From NCBI RefSeq assembly GCF_000829825.1, contig NZ_JXSL01000027.1, positions 124,001 to 188,000 of the forward strand: a DNA stretch of 64,000 bases, given 5' to 3'. The DNA comes from Paramagnetospirillum magnetotacticum MS-1 (lineage in GTDB: Bacteria; Pseudomonadota; Alphaproteobacteria; Rhodospirillales; Magnetospirillaceae). This document shows positions 7,908-16,407 of the stretch, in pieces. The notes under the pieces are model-generated. The model saw nothing but the letters and a program-made list of their open reading frames with translations, was not told where the DNA came from and did no database searches. Made by a program: the position numbers and the translations under genes. The stretch's first letter is position 1. Every line of letters starts with the position of its first letter.

Positions 7908-9310
7908 TGGGCGGTTTCAATCCCATCCTGGCGGTGGACAGCTACAAGGCCAGCCACAAATGGCAGTACCCGCCCGAGACGGACTTTGTGTCCTCCTATG
8001 TGGAAGCCCGGGCCGACAATAGCGGCCTGGATCTTCCCGGCACGCTGGTCTTCGGCCTTCAGCCCTTGCTGCGCCGGTTGGCCGCCCATCCGGTGGGCGA
8101 GGGGGACATCGTCAGGGCGGCCCGGCTGTTTGCGGCCCACGGGGTTCCCTTTCATGAAGACGGATGGCGTCATATCCTCACCCGCCATGGCGGGCGTCTG
8201 CCCCTGGAAATTCGCGCGGTGCCGGAAGGGACGCTGGTTCCCTTTTCCAATGTGGTGGCGCAGGTGGTCAACACCGACCCTCAGGCCTTCTGGCTGACCT
8301 CCTATATCGAGACCATGCTGCAGCGGGCCTTGTGGTATCCGTCGACCGTGGCCACCGTCTCCTGGGCAGTGAAGCGAATCTTGCGGGAGTTCTGGACCCT
8401 CACCTCGGACGAGCCCGAGGGCAGCCTGGATTTCAAGCTCCACGATTTTGGCGCTCGCGGCGCCTCGTCGGGGGAAAGCGCCGCCCTGGGCGGGCTGGCC
8501 CATCTGGTCAATTTCAAGGGCACCGACACCATCGAGGCCTTGCTGGCCGCCGAGGAGCATTATGCCGAACCCATGGCCGGGTTCTCCATCCCCGCGGCCG
8601 AGCACTCCACCATCACCAGTTGGGGGCGGGCGGGCGAGGTCGAGGCCTATGCCAATATGCTCGAACAGTTCGGGGGGCCGGGTCGCCTTGTGGCGGTGGT
8701 CTCGGATTCCTACGACGTCTTTCATGCCGTGGAGAATCTTTGGGGGCGGGAACTTCGCGCCCAGGTGCTGGACATGGGCGGAACCCTGGTGATCCGACCC
8801 GATTCCGGCGATCCGGTCGAAGTGGTGTCCCAGGTGCTGCGCCTGGCCGCCGCCGCCTTCGGAACGACCCGCAACTCCAAGGGCTTCCGCGTCCTCAATC
8901 CGGCTGTCCGCATCATTCAGGGCGACGGGGTCAATCCCAAATCCATCCGCGCCATTCTCGCCCGGATGGTCGATGACGGCTTTGCCATCGACAATATCGC
9001 CTTTGGCATGGGCGGCGCGCTGCTGCAAAAGGTGGACCGCGATACCTTCTCCTGGGCCATGAAGGCTTCGGCGGTGCGGGTGGCGGGCCATTGGCGCGAC
9101 GTCTATAAGGAGCCGGTGACCGATGGCGGCAAGGGCTCCAAGCGCGGACGTCTGGCTCTGACCCGCGACCCGGGCGGCACACTCCGCACCGTGCGGGCCG
9201 AGGAGTGTCCGGCAGGTGGAGATCTTCTGCGTCCGGTCTTCCGGGACGGAGAACTGCTGGTGGAGGACAGTCTGGCCCAGGTGCGCGAGCGGGCTTATCC
9301 CGGCGTGTAA
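7907..9310 (+). CDS. Nicotinamide phosphoribosyltransferase (NAMPT/NadV type)
   Basis: This 467-residue enzyme joins nicotinamide and PRPP to give NMN, a two-step salvage route to NAD. The start VDSYKASHKWQYP, the catalytic-His region PAAEHSTITSWGR, LVIRPDSGDP (the Arg/Asp pair of the phosphoribosyl site) and the C-terminal KGSKRGRLAL are all typical of NAMPT rather than of nicotinate phosphoribosyltransferase (PncB). ATG 7907 overlaps the hemerythrin stop (TGATG). An alternative GTG at 7904 adds one residue. Its 3' end overlaps the convergent downstream gene by 16 bp. Pairing with an O2-binding protein suggests NAD recycling tied to redox or oxygen status, which is inference. Confidence 0.88.
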   Translation: MGGFNPILAVDSYKASHKWQYPPETDFVSSYVEARADNSGLDLPGTLVFGLQPLLRRLAAHPVGEGDIVRAARLFAAHGVPFHEDGWRHILTRHGGRLPLEIRAVPEGTLVPFSNVVAQVVNTDPQAFWLTSYIETMLQRALWYPSTVATVSWAVKRILREFWTLTSDEPEGSLDFKLHDFGARGASSGESAALGGLAHLVNFKGTDTIEALLAAEEHYAEPMAGFSIPAAEHSTITSWGRAGEVEAYANMLEQFGGPGRLVAVVSDSYDVFHAVENLWGRELRAQVLDMGGTLVIRPDSGDPVEVVSQVLRLAAAAFGTTRNSKGFRVLNPAVRIIQGDGVNPKSIRAILARMVDDGFAIDNIAFGMGGALLQKVDRDTFSWAMKASAVRVAGHWRDVYKEPVTDGGKGSKRGRLALTRDPGGTLRTVRAEECPAGGDLLRPVFRDGELLVEDSLAQVRERAYPGV

Positions 9311-10752
9311 AAGCGCCCGGTGATGCCTGTGCGCCGGAGCTTATAGCTGTTGTCCAGGGCGTCGAAGACGTCGTCGGCGAAGTTGATGAAGCGGGGCGGC
9401 ATGGACTGAGCCCCCTTGGCCTCGTCCACGGGATGGGCGCGGCGGCTGATGATCTGGACCACGGCGACTTCGCGTCTGGCCAGCATGCCCGTCAGGGTGT
9501 CGGCGGGTACCCGGTTGTTGGTGATGGCCTGGGTGGCGCCATAGGCATCGATCCACATGGGCTTGCCAGCTTTCAGGCAGAGCAGCAGGGATTCGCAGAT
9601 GGCCGGGCCGGGCACGGTCTTCAGCCAGGCTACGTCGTCCAGAAACAGCGCTTCGCGCTCTTTCAGATCTCCGGCCATGTCCACCCCGAAGCGGCCCAAG
9701 GCGATGGGCATATGGAACAGCAATCCCGCATGGACGATCAGCGCGAGGGCGGCGCAGGCCTTGGGGCCCAGGCCAGGCCGGGCGCGCAGCCAGGCGGCGG
9801 CGGGTCCGGCCGCCATGGCGCAGGCGATCATGGCGTCGAAGAAGATGTTGGTGTCCACCCCGGCGCCGCCGGAAAAGCCCATGGCCAGGGCGAGGCTTAG
9901 GGCCAGATAGGCACCCAGTTTGGTGCTGATCCCGCCATCACGGCCCATCAGGACGTAAAGGCCGATCACGGCGATGGGGGCCTGAAGCAGGTCCAGCATC
10001 TCGGTGGTGAGTATGACGCCGCGCGCTGCGTCATACTGGCGCGACGCCAGAAGGTTCTTGAAGAAACCGGCGCCGAACTTGGCATCGATCACCACGAGGG
10101 CAAGGGCGGCAAGCCCCAATCCGGTGCCGAGGAACAAAGCCCGCTCGCGATTGGTTCCGCGCCAGATCAGATGGATCGTGGCCACCACCGGCAAGGCCAG
10201 GACATTGTGCTTGCACAGCAACCCGGCCGCGAACAGCAGGGCGACCAGGGGCAGGCGGGCCGCGCCGCCCCGGCGGTTCACATAGAGGGCGAAACCCGCG
10301 CACAAGAAACCCTGGGCCAGCAATTGCGGGTCGTTGACGCCCACATAATCGGCGGCAAAGCCCGATAGCATGCCGAGAGCCGCCGAGGCCGAGAGAACCG
10401 CGTCGATCCGCCTTGCCCCTGCGGCGCGGGCCACCATGGCGGCCGAGAGCGCGATGACAGCCACCGCCAGCAACGACAACAGCCGCCCGGCCAGGACCAT
10501 GTCGCCGATCAGGCTTCCCAGCAGCCCCACCAGATAGAAGGAGAGAGGCGGGTAGTTGTTCACGAACAACGGCGTGTCGGCCGAGTACAGGGACAGGCCC
10601 GCCATGGCCCGCATCTGCTGATAGGCGTTCCAGCCCTCGTTGTAGTCGAGTTCCAACGCGGTGCCGACCCTCAGACAGGGATAGGCGAACAGGGCCAATG
10701 CCAGAAGTGCCAGGCCGGCGACGGTCAACTTGTAGGCGTCGGTTCTTCTCAA
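9295..10752 (-). CDS. Polytopic membrane glycosyltransferase-like protein (GT-C fold)
   Basis: This 485-residue protein has about 9-11 predicted membrane helices. Its N-terminal layout resembles GT-C lipid-linked sugar transferases (the ArnT/PMT or DUF2029 superfamilies): a first helix, then a loop with LDYNEGWNAYQQM containing acidic residues near position 34-38, then NNYPPLSFYLVG. In GT-C enzymes an acidic residue in the first external loop is catalytic. The C-terminal ~100 residues are soluble. The only reasonable start is TTG 10752, preceded by GAGAG. It overlaps the convergent NAMPT gene by 16 bp. Substrate is unknown and no polysaccharide genes are adjacent. Confidence 0.65.
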   Translation of the reverse strand: MRRTDAYKLTVAGLALLALALFAYPCLRVGTALELDYNEGWNAYQQMRAMAGLSLYSADTPLFVNNYPPLSFYLVGLLGSLIGDMVLAGRLLSLLAVAVIALSAAMVARAAGARRIDAVLSASAALGMLSGFAADYVGVNDPQLLAQGFLCAGFALYVNRRGGAARLPLVALLFAAGLLCKHNVLALPVVATIHLIWRGTNRERALFLGTGLGLAALALVVIDAKFGAGFFKNLLASRQYDAARGVILTTEMLDLLQAPIAVIGLYVLMGRDGGISTKLGAYLALSLALAMGFSGGAGVDTNIFFDAMIACAMAAGPAAAWLRARPGLGPKACAALALIVHAGLLFHMPIALGRFGVDMAGDLKEREALFLDDVAWLKTVPGPAICESLLLCLKAGKPMWIDAYGATQAITNNRVPADTLTGMLARREVAVVQIISRRAHPVDEAKGAQSMPPRFINFADDVFDALDNSYKLRRTGITGRFYTPG

Positions 10753-10913
10753 GGCCGCTCTCGCATGCAGTTCGGGTGACTAGGGGGTGTAGCAACAATT
10801 TTGTCCGCGATCATCCGCTATTTGCCGGGGGACTGGTTATGTATCGCCGAGATCCCAAGGTGGATAAGGTGATTTCCTTATGGGCGTAAAAATGTAGAAT
10901 TGGGCAATTCAAC

Positions 10914-13019
10914 ATGTCGGGGCCTTTGATGGGTGTTGCGCGGCCGGTCGAAGATGGAGTGCCAGACGATTCCGAGGCTCTGAGGTTTCGTCGCCTGCGC
11001 CGCTGGCTGATTGCCGGTTTTGTCGCCGCAAATCTGTTCCTTGTTGTCGCCTATCTGCTGATGGCTCTGCTGGCGCGGCGTTATGCCATCGAGGAGACGG
11101 GGCGTTCTATGAGCGGTCTGGCCCAGGCCCTGTCGGAACAGGCCGAGGCCACGATCCGCTCGGAGGCCGCCATCCTGACCTCCATGCAGCGAGAGATAAA
11201 GGCGCGTGGCGGTGTGGCGGCCTTCGACGAGACCGCCTGGTACAAGATGTTCATGTCCCATTTGGACCTGTTCAGCGACGATCCCGCCGACAAACCCTTG
11301 CACGCCTTGTATTTCGTGACCGCCCAAGGTATCGCCTCGGCGTCTTCGGTCAGCAATCCCACACGTCGGGCCGATGCCTCGGAGAGGCCTTATTTCGTCT
11401 TCCATCGTGATCATCCCGGTGACGATCTTTATATTTCCGCGCTTTCCCAGTCCAAGATCACCGGGCTGTGGGTGTTCTTTCTGACCCAGCGCATCAATGG
11501 GCCGGATGGATCGTTCCAAGGCGTGCTGGGCATGTCGCTGCGTATCAACCGGTTCGAAGAACTGTTCGAGCGTCTACGGCTGCCCGCGGATGGCTCCATC
11601 TCCATTCTGCGGAGCGACGGCGCTCCCTTGTTCCGCCATCCGTTCACCGAAGCTTTCGCCACGACGAAGCCGGGGGATATCGCCGGACTGGCGGCCATGG
11701 TGGAAAAAGGGGCGGGCTTTCAGGCGCAGGTCAGTCCCTTTGACGGCAAGGCTCGCATCGCAGGTTATAATATGGGCCGTCGTTATCCCATCCTGGCCGT
11801 GGCGTCAGTAACCCTCGATGGGGCCTTGGGGGGCTGGTACCGCACACTGTCCTGGTTCACTGGTCTGGGTGTGGCGGCCTTGGGATTGGGCGGAGTGCTG
11901 TTCGTGTTCACGCTGCGGCATCTGGGCAGCCTGGAGCGCGAAGCCCGCATGAGGCGGCTGACCCAGACCGTCGACCAAAATCCCAATATGATCATGACCA
12001 CCGATCCCGTAGGCGTGATCGATTATGCCAATCCCAGCTTTTATCGCTTCACCGGCTTCACGCCCGAGGAGGTGATCGGCCAGACGCCGCGTATCTTGAA
12101 GTCCGGCGATGCTTCACCGGAGATTTACGCCGATCTGTGGACGACCATTCGGGCGGGGCGCGAATGGCGGGGCGAAATGCCCAACCGCCGCAGAGACGGA
12201 CAGACCTATTGGGCTTCCGTGGTCATCTCGCCAGTCCTCGACCCGGAAAACCGGGTGTGCGGCTTCATCGGCATGCAGGAAGATATCAGTGAGCGCAAAC
12301 GTATCGAGGGGCGGGTGGCCGAACTGGTCGCCGAGTTGAAGGAGTCCAACCAGGAGTTGGAACAGTTCGCCTATGTGGCGTCCCACGACCTTCGCCAGCC
12401 GTTGCGCATGATCAATTCCTATCTCGGATTGTTGCGAAAGAAGCTGGTTTCCTCCTTCGATGCGGAGGCCGAGGAATATTTCGCCTTCGCCTCGGATGGC
12501 GCCCGGCGGCTGGATCAGATGATTTCCGATCTCTTGGAATTTTCACGCATCGGCAAACAATCGGCCTGGGAGAGTGTCGATCTCAATGGGGTTCTGGCGG
12601 ACGGGCTGCAAAATCTTCATGTCGCCATCAGCGATAGCGGCGCTTGCGTGACCATGCCCGAGGGCCTGCCGGTCATTCCGGGCGACAGGTCCGAACTGAC
12701 CCGCCTGTTTCAGAACCTGATCGGCAATGCCTTGAAATACTGTCCGCCGGAGCGCAAGCCAGCGGTGGAAATCGCATGCGGTGATGGCGGTCGCGACTGG
12801 ATTCTTTCGGTCAAGGACAACGGCATCGGCATCGAAGCCGATTGTCTGGAAAGGGTCTTCGGCATCTTCCAGCGTCTGGTCAGCCGGACCCAATACGAAG
12901 GTACCGGCATCGGTCTGGCGGTGTGCCGCAAGATCGCCGAACACCATGGCGGCCGCATCTGGGTCGAGTCCGTGTTGGATCAGGGCTCGACCTTTTTCGT
13001 CACCTTGCCCAAGGCGTGA
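10914..13019 (+). CDS. Membrane sensor histidine kinase (Cache-like sensor, PAS, HisKA, HATPase)
   Basis: This 701-residue hybrid-free sensor kinase has a membrane helix at about 31-53, a large periplasmic region (~55-300) with features of a double-Cache sensor (ASERPYFVFHRDHPGDDLYIS, GVLGMSLRI), a second helix at ~305-330, and a PAS domain at ~350-465 (VDQNPNMIMTTDPVG to FIGMQEDISERK). The dimerisation and phosphoacceptor domain follows with H491 in VASHDLRQPLRM, then a HATPase domain with N-box NLIGNALKY, DNGIGI and GTGIGLAV. It has no receiver domain, and no response regulator is adjacent, so its partner is elsewhere. A second ATG (10929) would shorten it by five residues. The stop directly abuts the stop of the convergent GH4 gene. 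Confidence 0.9.
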   Translation: MSGPLMGVARPVEDGVPDDSEALRFRRLRRWLIAGFVAANLFLVVAYLLMALLARRYAIEETGRSMSGLAQALSEQAEATIRSEAAILTSMQREIKARGGVAAFDETAWYKMFMSHLDLFSDDPADKPLHALYFVTAQGIASASSVSNPTRRADASERPYFVFHRDHPGDDLYISALSQSKITGLWVFFLTQRINGPDGSFQGVLGMSLRINRFEELFERLRLPADGSISILRSDGAPLFRHPFTEAFATTKPGDIAGLAAMVEKGAGFQAQVSPFDGKARIAGYNMGRRYPILAVASVTLDGALGGWYRTLSWFTGLGVAALGLGGVLFVFTLRHLGSLEREARMRRLTQTVDQNPNMIMTTDPVGVIDYANPSFYRFTGFTPEEVIGQTPRILKSGDASPEIYADLWTTIRAGREWRGEMPNRRRDGQTYWASVVISPVLDPENRVCGFIGMQEDISERKRIEGRVAELVAELKESNQELEQFAYVASHDLRQPLRMINSYLGLLRKKLVSSFDAEAEEYFAFASDGARRLDQMISDLLEFSRIGKQSAWESVDLNGVLADGLQNLHVAISDSGACVTMPEGLPVIPGDRSELTRLFQNLIGNALKYCPPERKPAVEIACGDGGRDWILSVKDNGIGIEADCLERVFGIFQRLVSRTQYEGTGIGLAVCRKIAEHHGGRIWVESVLDQGSTFFVTLPKA

Positions 13020-14297
13020 TCAGACGCATTTACGGATATAGGGCTTGTTGATCTCCCACAATTCATCCAGCAGCTTGACGGCGGCATCCGCGGAATTAAC
13101 CACCGGATCGGCCAGTAGGGCCTGAAGCGCCAGTTCCTTGGAAGCGTGAACGGCGGCCTCCACCGACAATTGCTGCACGCCCGCCTGGACCAGGGCCAGC
13201 TTCTGCATGGGTTCGGGCAGCGGGCCCAGCGAGACGGGATGCACTCCGGCCGCATCCACGATAGCCGGGACCTCCACCGCCAGATCGGGCGGCAGGTTGG
13301 GGATGGTGCCGTTGTTCATCAGCACCGCCGATTCCAGATAGTGGTGACGGTTGTTGATGAGGCCGTCCACCACCACATTGGTGCGCTCGCCCACCGAATG
13401 CTTCCATTCGTCGGGAAGAGGACCGCCCGCCAGGACGCCCTCGATGGTTTGCTGCAGTTCCACCCTTTCGCGGGCATCGCCATCGTAATCATGGCCGTGT
13501 TCGCCGCCTTCCCAGCCGAATGCCAGATACTCGCCCATATGGTCGTCGCTGCAACTGGGCCACAGGCCGTAGATGTTGAACATCTTGCGGCTGAAGGGCT
13601 GGAAGCTGGGGTCGAAGCCGGGTTCCTTTTCCCTCAGCAGGGGATAGAGGTCCTCGCCTGTCCAGCGGTTGCGGAATTGCAGCATCCACTGGAAGTGGTT
13701 AAGCCCGATACCCCAGCATTCGGTATCGTGCCAGGATTGGCCGGTGATATGGCACAAAGCGCCCCTGGCCATGAAGATGCCGTGGCACAGGCCCATGGAC
13801 TTGATGGGGCTGTACTTGCCCAGCGCCAGCACGATGCGGCTTTCCGGGTTGGAGAAGTTGAGGAACAGGGCGTCGGGACACATCTCCTCCATGTCCCGCG
13901 TGATCTCGAAGATCAGCGGCAGGGTGCGCATGGTGAAGAACAGCCCGCCCGGCCCGCCGTTCTCGCCCAGGGTCTGGCGGATGCCGTATTTCTTTGGGAT
14001 CTCGAAATCCATCTTCCATAGCCGCATGCGGTCGATGGCAACGGAATTGATCACCACGCTGGCCCCGTCGAAGGCGGCGCGGCGGTCGGTGGTGCTTTCG
14101 ATGATCATGCCTGCCTTGCCCTCGGCGTTCATGCGTTCGGCTAGGGCCTTCATGCGGGCCAGGGCTTGCGCGTCATGATCCACCAGGACCAGGGTGGACC
14201 CGGCCAGGGTGTCCGACGAGAACATGTCGCGGAAGGTGGACAGGCCGAACGACATGCTGCCCGCGCCGAGAAAGGCGATCTTGGTGATGTTCTTCAT
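13020..14297 (-). CDS. Glycoside hydrolase family 4 (alpha-galactosidase/MelA-like)
   Basis: GH4 enzymes cleave glycosidic bonds by an unusual NAD- and Mn-dependent oxidation-elimination mechanism. This 425-residue protein shows the Rossmann start [12 protein letters not shown], the Asp of VLVDHD, the family stretch [31 protein letters not shown], the metal-binding Cys-His of LCHGIF and [12 protein letters not shown] 14297 has a GGAGGG site 7 nt upstream; the frame extends 35 codons further but without a site. It follows nagB in the same direction, 161 bp downstream and separated by five hairpins, which suggests both act on an amino-sugar-containing compound. The true substrate cannot be read from sequence. 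No sugar transporter is nearby. Confidence 0.82.
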   Translation of the reverse strand: MKNITKIAFLGAGSMSFGLSTFRDMFSSDTLAGSTLVLVDHDAQALARMKALAERMNAEGKAGMIIESTTDRRAAFDGASVVINSVAIDRMRLWKMDFEIPKKYGIRQTLGENGGPGGLFFTMRTLPLIFEITRDMEEMCPDALFLNFSNPESRIVLALGKYSPIKSMGLCHGIFMARGALCHITGQSWHDTECWGIGLNHFQWMLQFRNRWTGEDLYPLLREKEPGFDPSFQPFSRKMFNIYGLWPSCSDDHMGEYLAFGWEGGEHGHDYDGDARERVELQQTIEGVLAGGPLPDEWKHSVGERTNVVVDGLINNRHHYLESAVLMNNGTIPNLPPDLAVEVPAIVDAAGVHPVSLGPLPEPMQKLALVQAGVQQLSVEAAVHASKELALQALLADPVVNSADAAVKLLDELWEINKPYIRKCV

Positions 14298-14330
14298 GGT
14301 TCGACCCTCCCAGGTCTGTTTACCGATATC

Positions 14331-14354
14331 GAGGTGATCGGAACCGATCACCTC
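14331..14354. promoter_or_regulatory. Perfect 24-bp palindrome upstream of GH4 gene
   Basis: Arms GAGGTGATCGG (14331-14341) and CCGATCACCTC (14344-14354) pair perfectly around a 2-bp centre, 34 bp upstream of the GH4 start. It could be an operator for a dimeric repressor or an RNA hairpin. Its tight two-base centre makes an RNA hairpin sterically poor, which favours a DNA operator. Confidence 0.5.
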
Positions 14355-14372
14355 GGCCCTCAATTGCCGGGC

Positions 14373-14450
14373 GGGCGCTGGCGCCCTTGGCTTCCGCGCC
14401 ATAAGGCGCGCGGCCCCTTGGGCCTAGCCAGGCCTCATTCGAGGCCTGGC
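14373..14450. repeat. Run of four perfect hairpins between nagB and GH4
   Basis: Successive inverted repeats are GGGCGC/GCGCCC (14373-14386), CGCGCC/GGCGCG (14395-14410), GGCCC/GGGCC (14412-14424) and GCCAGGCCTC/GAGGCCTGGC (14427-14450). With the palindrome at 14331-14354 that makes five in 120 bp. None is followed by a poly-U run in the direction of transcription, so a simple terminator is unlikely. They could slow ribonuclease attack on the nagB message or set different levels for the two genes. Confidence 0.7.
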
Positions 14451-14458
14451 CCTATCCG

Positions 14459-15244
14459 TCAAAGGGCGCCCAGGCCCCCACGCTCCAACACGATTCTCGC
14501 CTCGTCCCGGTAATCCTGGGCCAGGCGAAGCCCCGCCGCCGCCGCCTCGTCCAGGACCACCACCGCATCGGGATGGAGTTGGAGGGCGGTGGCCGGAACC
14601 AGGGCCGAGACCGGGCCTTCGATCATCTTGGTGACCGCATCGGCCTTGGCCGGGCCGGTGGCCAGCAAGAGAATGCGGCGTGCACTCGAGATGGTGCCGA
14701 TGCCCATGGTCAGCGCTGCCTCGGGCACGGGATCGGGAGCGAAGATGGGGGCGTTGGTGCTTCGGGTGCTGCGGCGTAATCCCACCAGTCTGGTCCTAGA
14801 CGCCAATCCGCAGCCGGGCTCGTTGAAACCGATATGGCCATTGACCCCCAGGCCGAGGATCTGGAGATCCAGCCCGCCTGCCCTGGAAATACGATCCTCG
14901 TGCGCCGCGCAATAGGCGGCCAGATCGCCTTGGGCCTTTCCATCGAGCAAATGGGTCTGCGAGGGGGCGATTCCCGCCTTGTCCAAGAAGTGGTTGCGAA
15001 GGGTGGCCGCGCAACTTCCGGGATGGGTGGCGTCCAGTCCGAGATATTCGTCCAGACCGAAGACCGTAATCCGAGAGAAATCCAGGGATCGCCCCGGCTC
15101 GGTCAGCAGGGCGTACATGGCCAGGGGCGTCGCTCCGGCCGCCACGCCGATCACGCAAGCAGGTTTGGCGCGGACCAGGGCATCCACCAGCGAAGCCGCC
15201 CGCGCCGCCACGGACGAGACAGAGGGTTCGATCAGCACCCGCAC
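14459..15244 (-). CDS. nagB: Glucosamine-6-phosphate deaminase (NagB family)
   Basis: This 261-residue enzyme converts glucosamine-6-phosphate to fructose-6-phosphate and ammonia, feeding amino sugars into glycolysis. Landmarks are GVAAGATPLAMY near the N-terminus (the phosphate loop), FGLDEYLGLD with the catalytic Asp, ILGLGVNGHIGFNEPG, and TMGIGTISSARRILLLATG. Length is normal. The start is GTG 15244, preceded by GGGAGGCGAACC. No nagA deacetylase is adjacent, so the substrate may come from another route, perhaps via the downstream GH4 protein (inference). Confidence 0.92.
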   Translation of the reverse strand: MRVLIEPSVSSVAARAASLVDALVRAKPACVIGVAAGATPLAMYALLTEPGRSLDFSRITVFGLDEYLGLDATHPGSCAATLRNHFLDKAGIAPSQTHLLDGKAQGDLAAYCAAHEDRISRAGGLDLQILGLGVNGHIGFNEPGCGLASRTRLVGLRRSTRSTNAPIFAPDPVPEAALTMGIGTISSARRILLLATGPAKADAVTKMIEGPVSALVPATALQLHPDAVVVLDEAAAAGLRLAQDYRDEARIVLERGGLGAL

Positions 15245-15378
15245 CGGTTCGCCTCCCAGCCATAAAACCAGCCCTATCAGTGTACGAGGACCAACGGGAA
15301 ATGCATCTGTAATCGCGCGCTTGTCCTTGCGCCCATGTGGACTTTGCCATCAAGATTACGCGGGTCTGGGGGGATTGA

Positions 15379-16074
15379 ATGAATAATCGCAGCGGCTGGA
15401 TCGAGTACTGGGATGGCGATGTCTCGGTTTATACGGGGGCAACCCATCTGAAGGCCCATTACCGTGAACTCTTTGCGGGAATTTCCCCCCTGCTTCCCGC
15501 GGCTCCGTTCACGCTTCTCGATTACGGTTGCGGCGAGGCGCTGATGGCGCCCGATATCGCAGCCAGGGGAGGGCGGGTCTTTCTCTACGACGCGGCTGGG
15601 GCGCGACGTCCCAGGCTGCGTCAGCGCTATTCCCACTTGGATGGCATCGCGGTGCCTGACGAACTGTCGGTGCTGGACGGATTGTGCGATGTGGTCCTAC
15701 TCATATCGGTGATTCAATACGTGCCCAGGGAGGAATTGCCCCTCCTGCTGGGGCAGTTGCGGCATGTCCTCAAGCCCGGCGCAATCCTGATCGTCGGCGA
15801 TATCCTCAGCCCTGCCAACAGCGTCCTGGCCGATGTGTCCGCCCTGCTGCGCTTTGCCTGGCGCGAAAGTTTCGTCATGGAGGCGGTGAAGGGGCTGTTG
15901 CGCACCCTGACCTCCAACTACAACCAGCGACGCCGGACGCTGGGTCTGTCAACCTACGGCGCCGGGGAAATCGGAAGCCTGCTGGAGGCGGCCGGGTTCG
16001 ACGCCACGCCCTTGTCTGAGAATGTGGGCCATGCCCGTCATCGCCGTTCTGTCCTGGCGCGGCGTCGCGGCTGA
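15379..16074 (+). CDS. Class I SAM-dependent methyltransferase
   Basis: This 231-residue protein has a Rossmann methyltransferase core: motif I LLDYGCGEALMAPDIA (about residues 46-61), an acidic residue after strand 2 (FLYDAAG), motif IV-like VVLLISVIQYVPREEL and LRHVLKPGAILIVGD, typical of the Methyltransf_11 group. The start ATG 15379 follows GGGGGGATTG. The C-terminal segment with NYNQRRRTLGLSTYGAGEIGSLLEAAGFD is seen in small-molecule methyltransferases that act near membranes or on sugars. Target is unknown. It stands alone between nagB and feoA and has its own promoter region of ~130 bp. Confidence 0.82.
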   Translation: MNNRSGWIEYWDGDVSVYTGATHLKAHYRELFAGISPLLPAAPFTLLDYGCGEALMAPDIAARGGRVFLYDAAGARRPRLRQRYSHLDGIAVPDELSVLDGLCDVVLLISVIQYVPREELPLLLGQLRHVLKPGAILIVGDILSPANSVLADVSALLRFAWRESFVMEAVKGLLRTLTSNYNQRRRTLGLSTYGAGEIGSLLEAAGFDATPLSENVGHARHRRSVLARRRG

Positions 16075-16090
16075 CATGCGTTGTCTTGTC

Positions 16091-16148
16091 TTGACCACAA
16101 TTTTCTGATGGTCTAAGCCTGAGAATGAAGATGCGATGCGCTTGCATC
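16091..16148 (+). promoter_or_regulatory. Candidate feo promoter with Fur-like inverted repeat
   Basis: TTGACC (16091-16096), 17 bp, then TAAGCC (16114-16119) could be a promoter. Just downstream lies TGAGAATGAAGATGCG and an inverted repeat GATGC/GCATC (16130-16148) where a Fur repressor would block transcription. The match to any Fur consensus is partial, so this is a suggestion only. Confidence 0.3.
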
Positions 16149-16171
16149 TCGGTTCGCGGAGCTGGATCGCC

Positions 16172-16405
16172 ATGGATGTTTCGCTGCAGGACATGAAGCC
16201 CGGTGACTCGGCCCGCGTGGTGGGCTTCGCCAAGGGCGAGCGGGACTACCGCCAGCGGCTGCTGGCCATGGGGCTGACCCCCGGCGCTGAATTCAAGGTG
16301 ACCCGCGTGGCGCCCATGGGCGATCCGGTGGAGATCACCGTGCGCAACTTCACCCTGACGCTGCGCAAGGCCGAGGCGGCCATCCTGCGGGCCAAGAGAA
16401 CCTGA
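16172..16405 (+). CDS. feoA: Ferrous iron transport protein A
   Basis: FeoA is a small SH3-like cytoplasmic protein that associates with the FeoB iron permease. This copy of 77 residues has the family pattern SLQDMKPGDSARVVGF, RQRLLAMGLTPGAEF and DPVEITVRNFTLTLRKAEA. A longer reading from ATG 16136 would add 12 residues, but that start would be only ~10 nt from the inferred transcription start and lacks a ribosome site, while ATG 16172 has GGAG ahead. It is followed 2 bp later by feoB. Confidence 0.92.
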   Translation: MDVSLQDMKPGDSARVVGFAKGERDYRQRLLAMGLTPGAEFKVTRVAPMGDPVEITVRNFTLTLRKAEAAILRAKRT

Positions 16406-16407
16406 TC

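Noticed and set aside
10839-10889. 16-codon upstream frame (MYRRDPKVDKVISLWA) before the histidine kinase
   Set aside because: It has a GGGGGA-like site and could be a leader peptide, but it is too short to support without conservation data.
14373-14450. CRISPR array or tRNA in the nagB-GH4 gap
   Set aside because: The hairpins differ in sequence, there are no equal spacers, and no cloverleaf could be formed.
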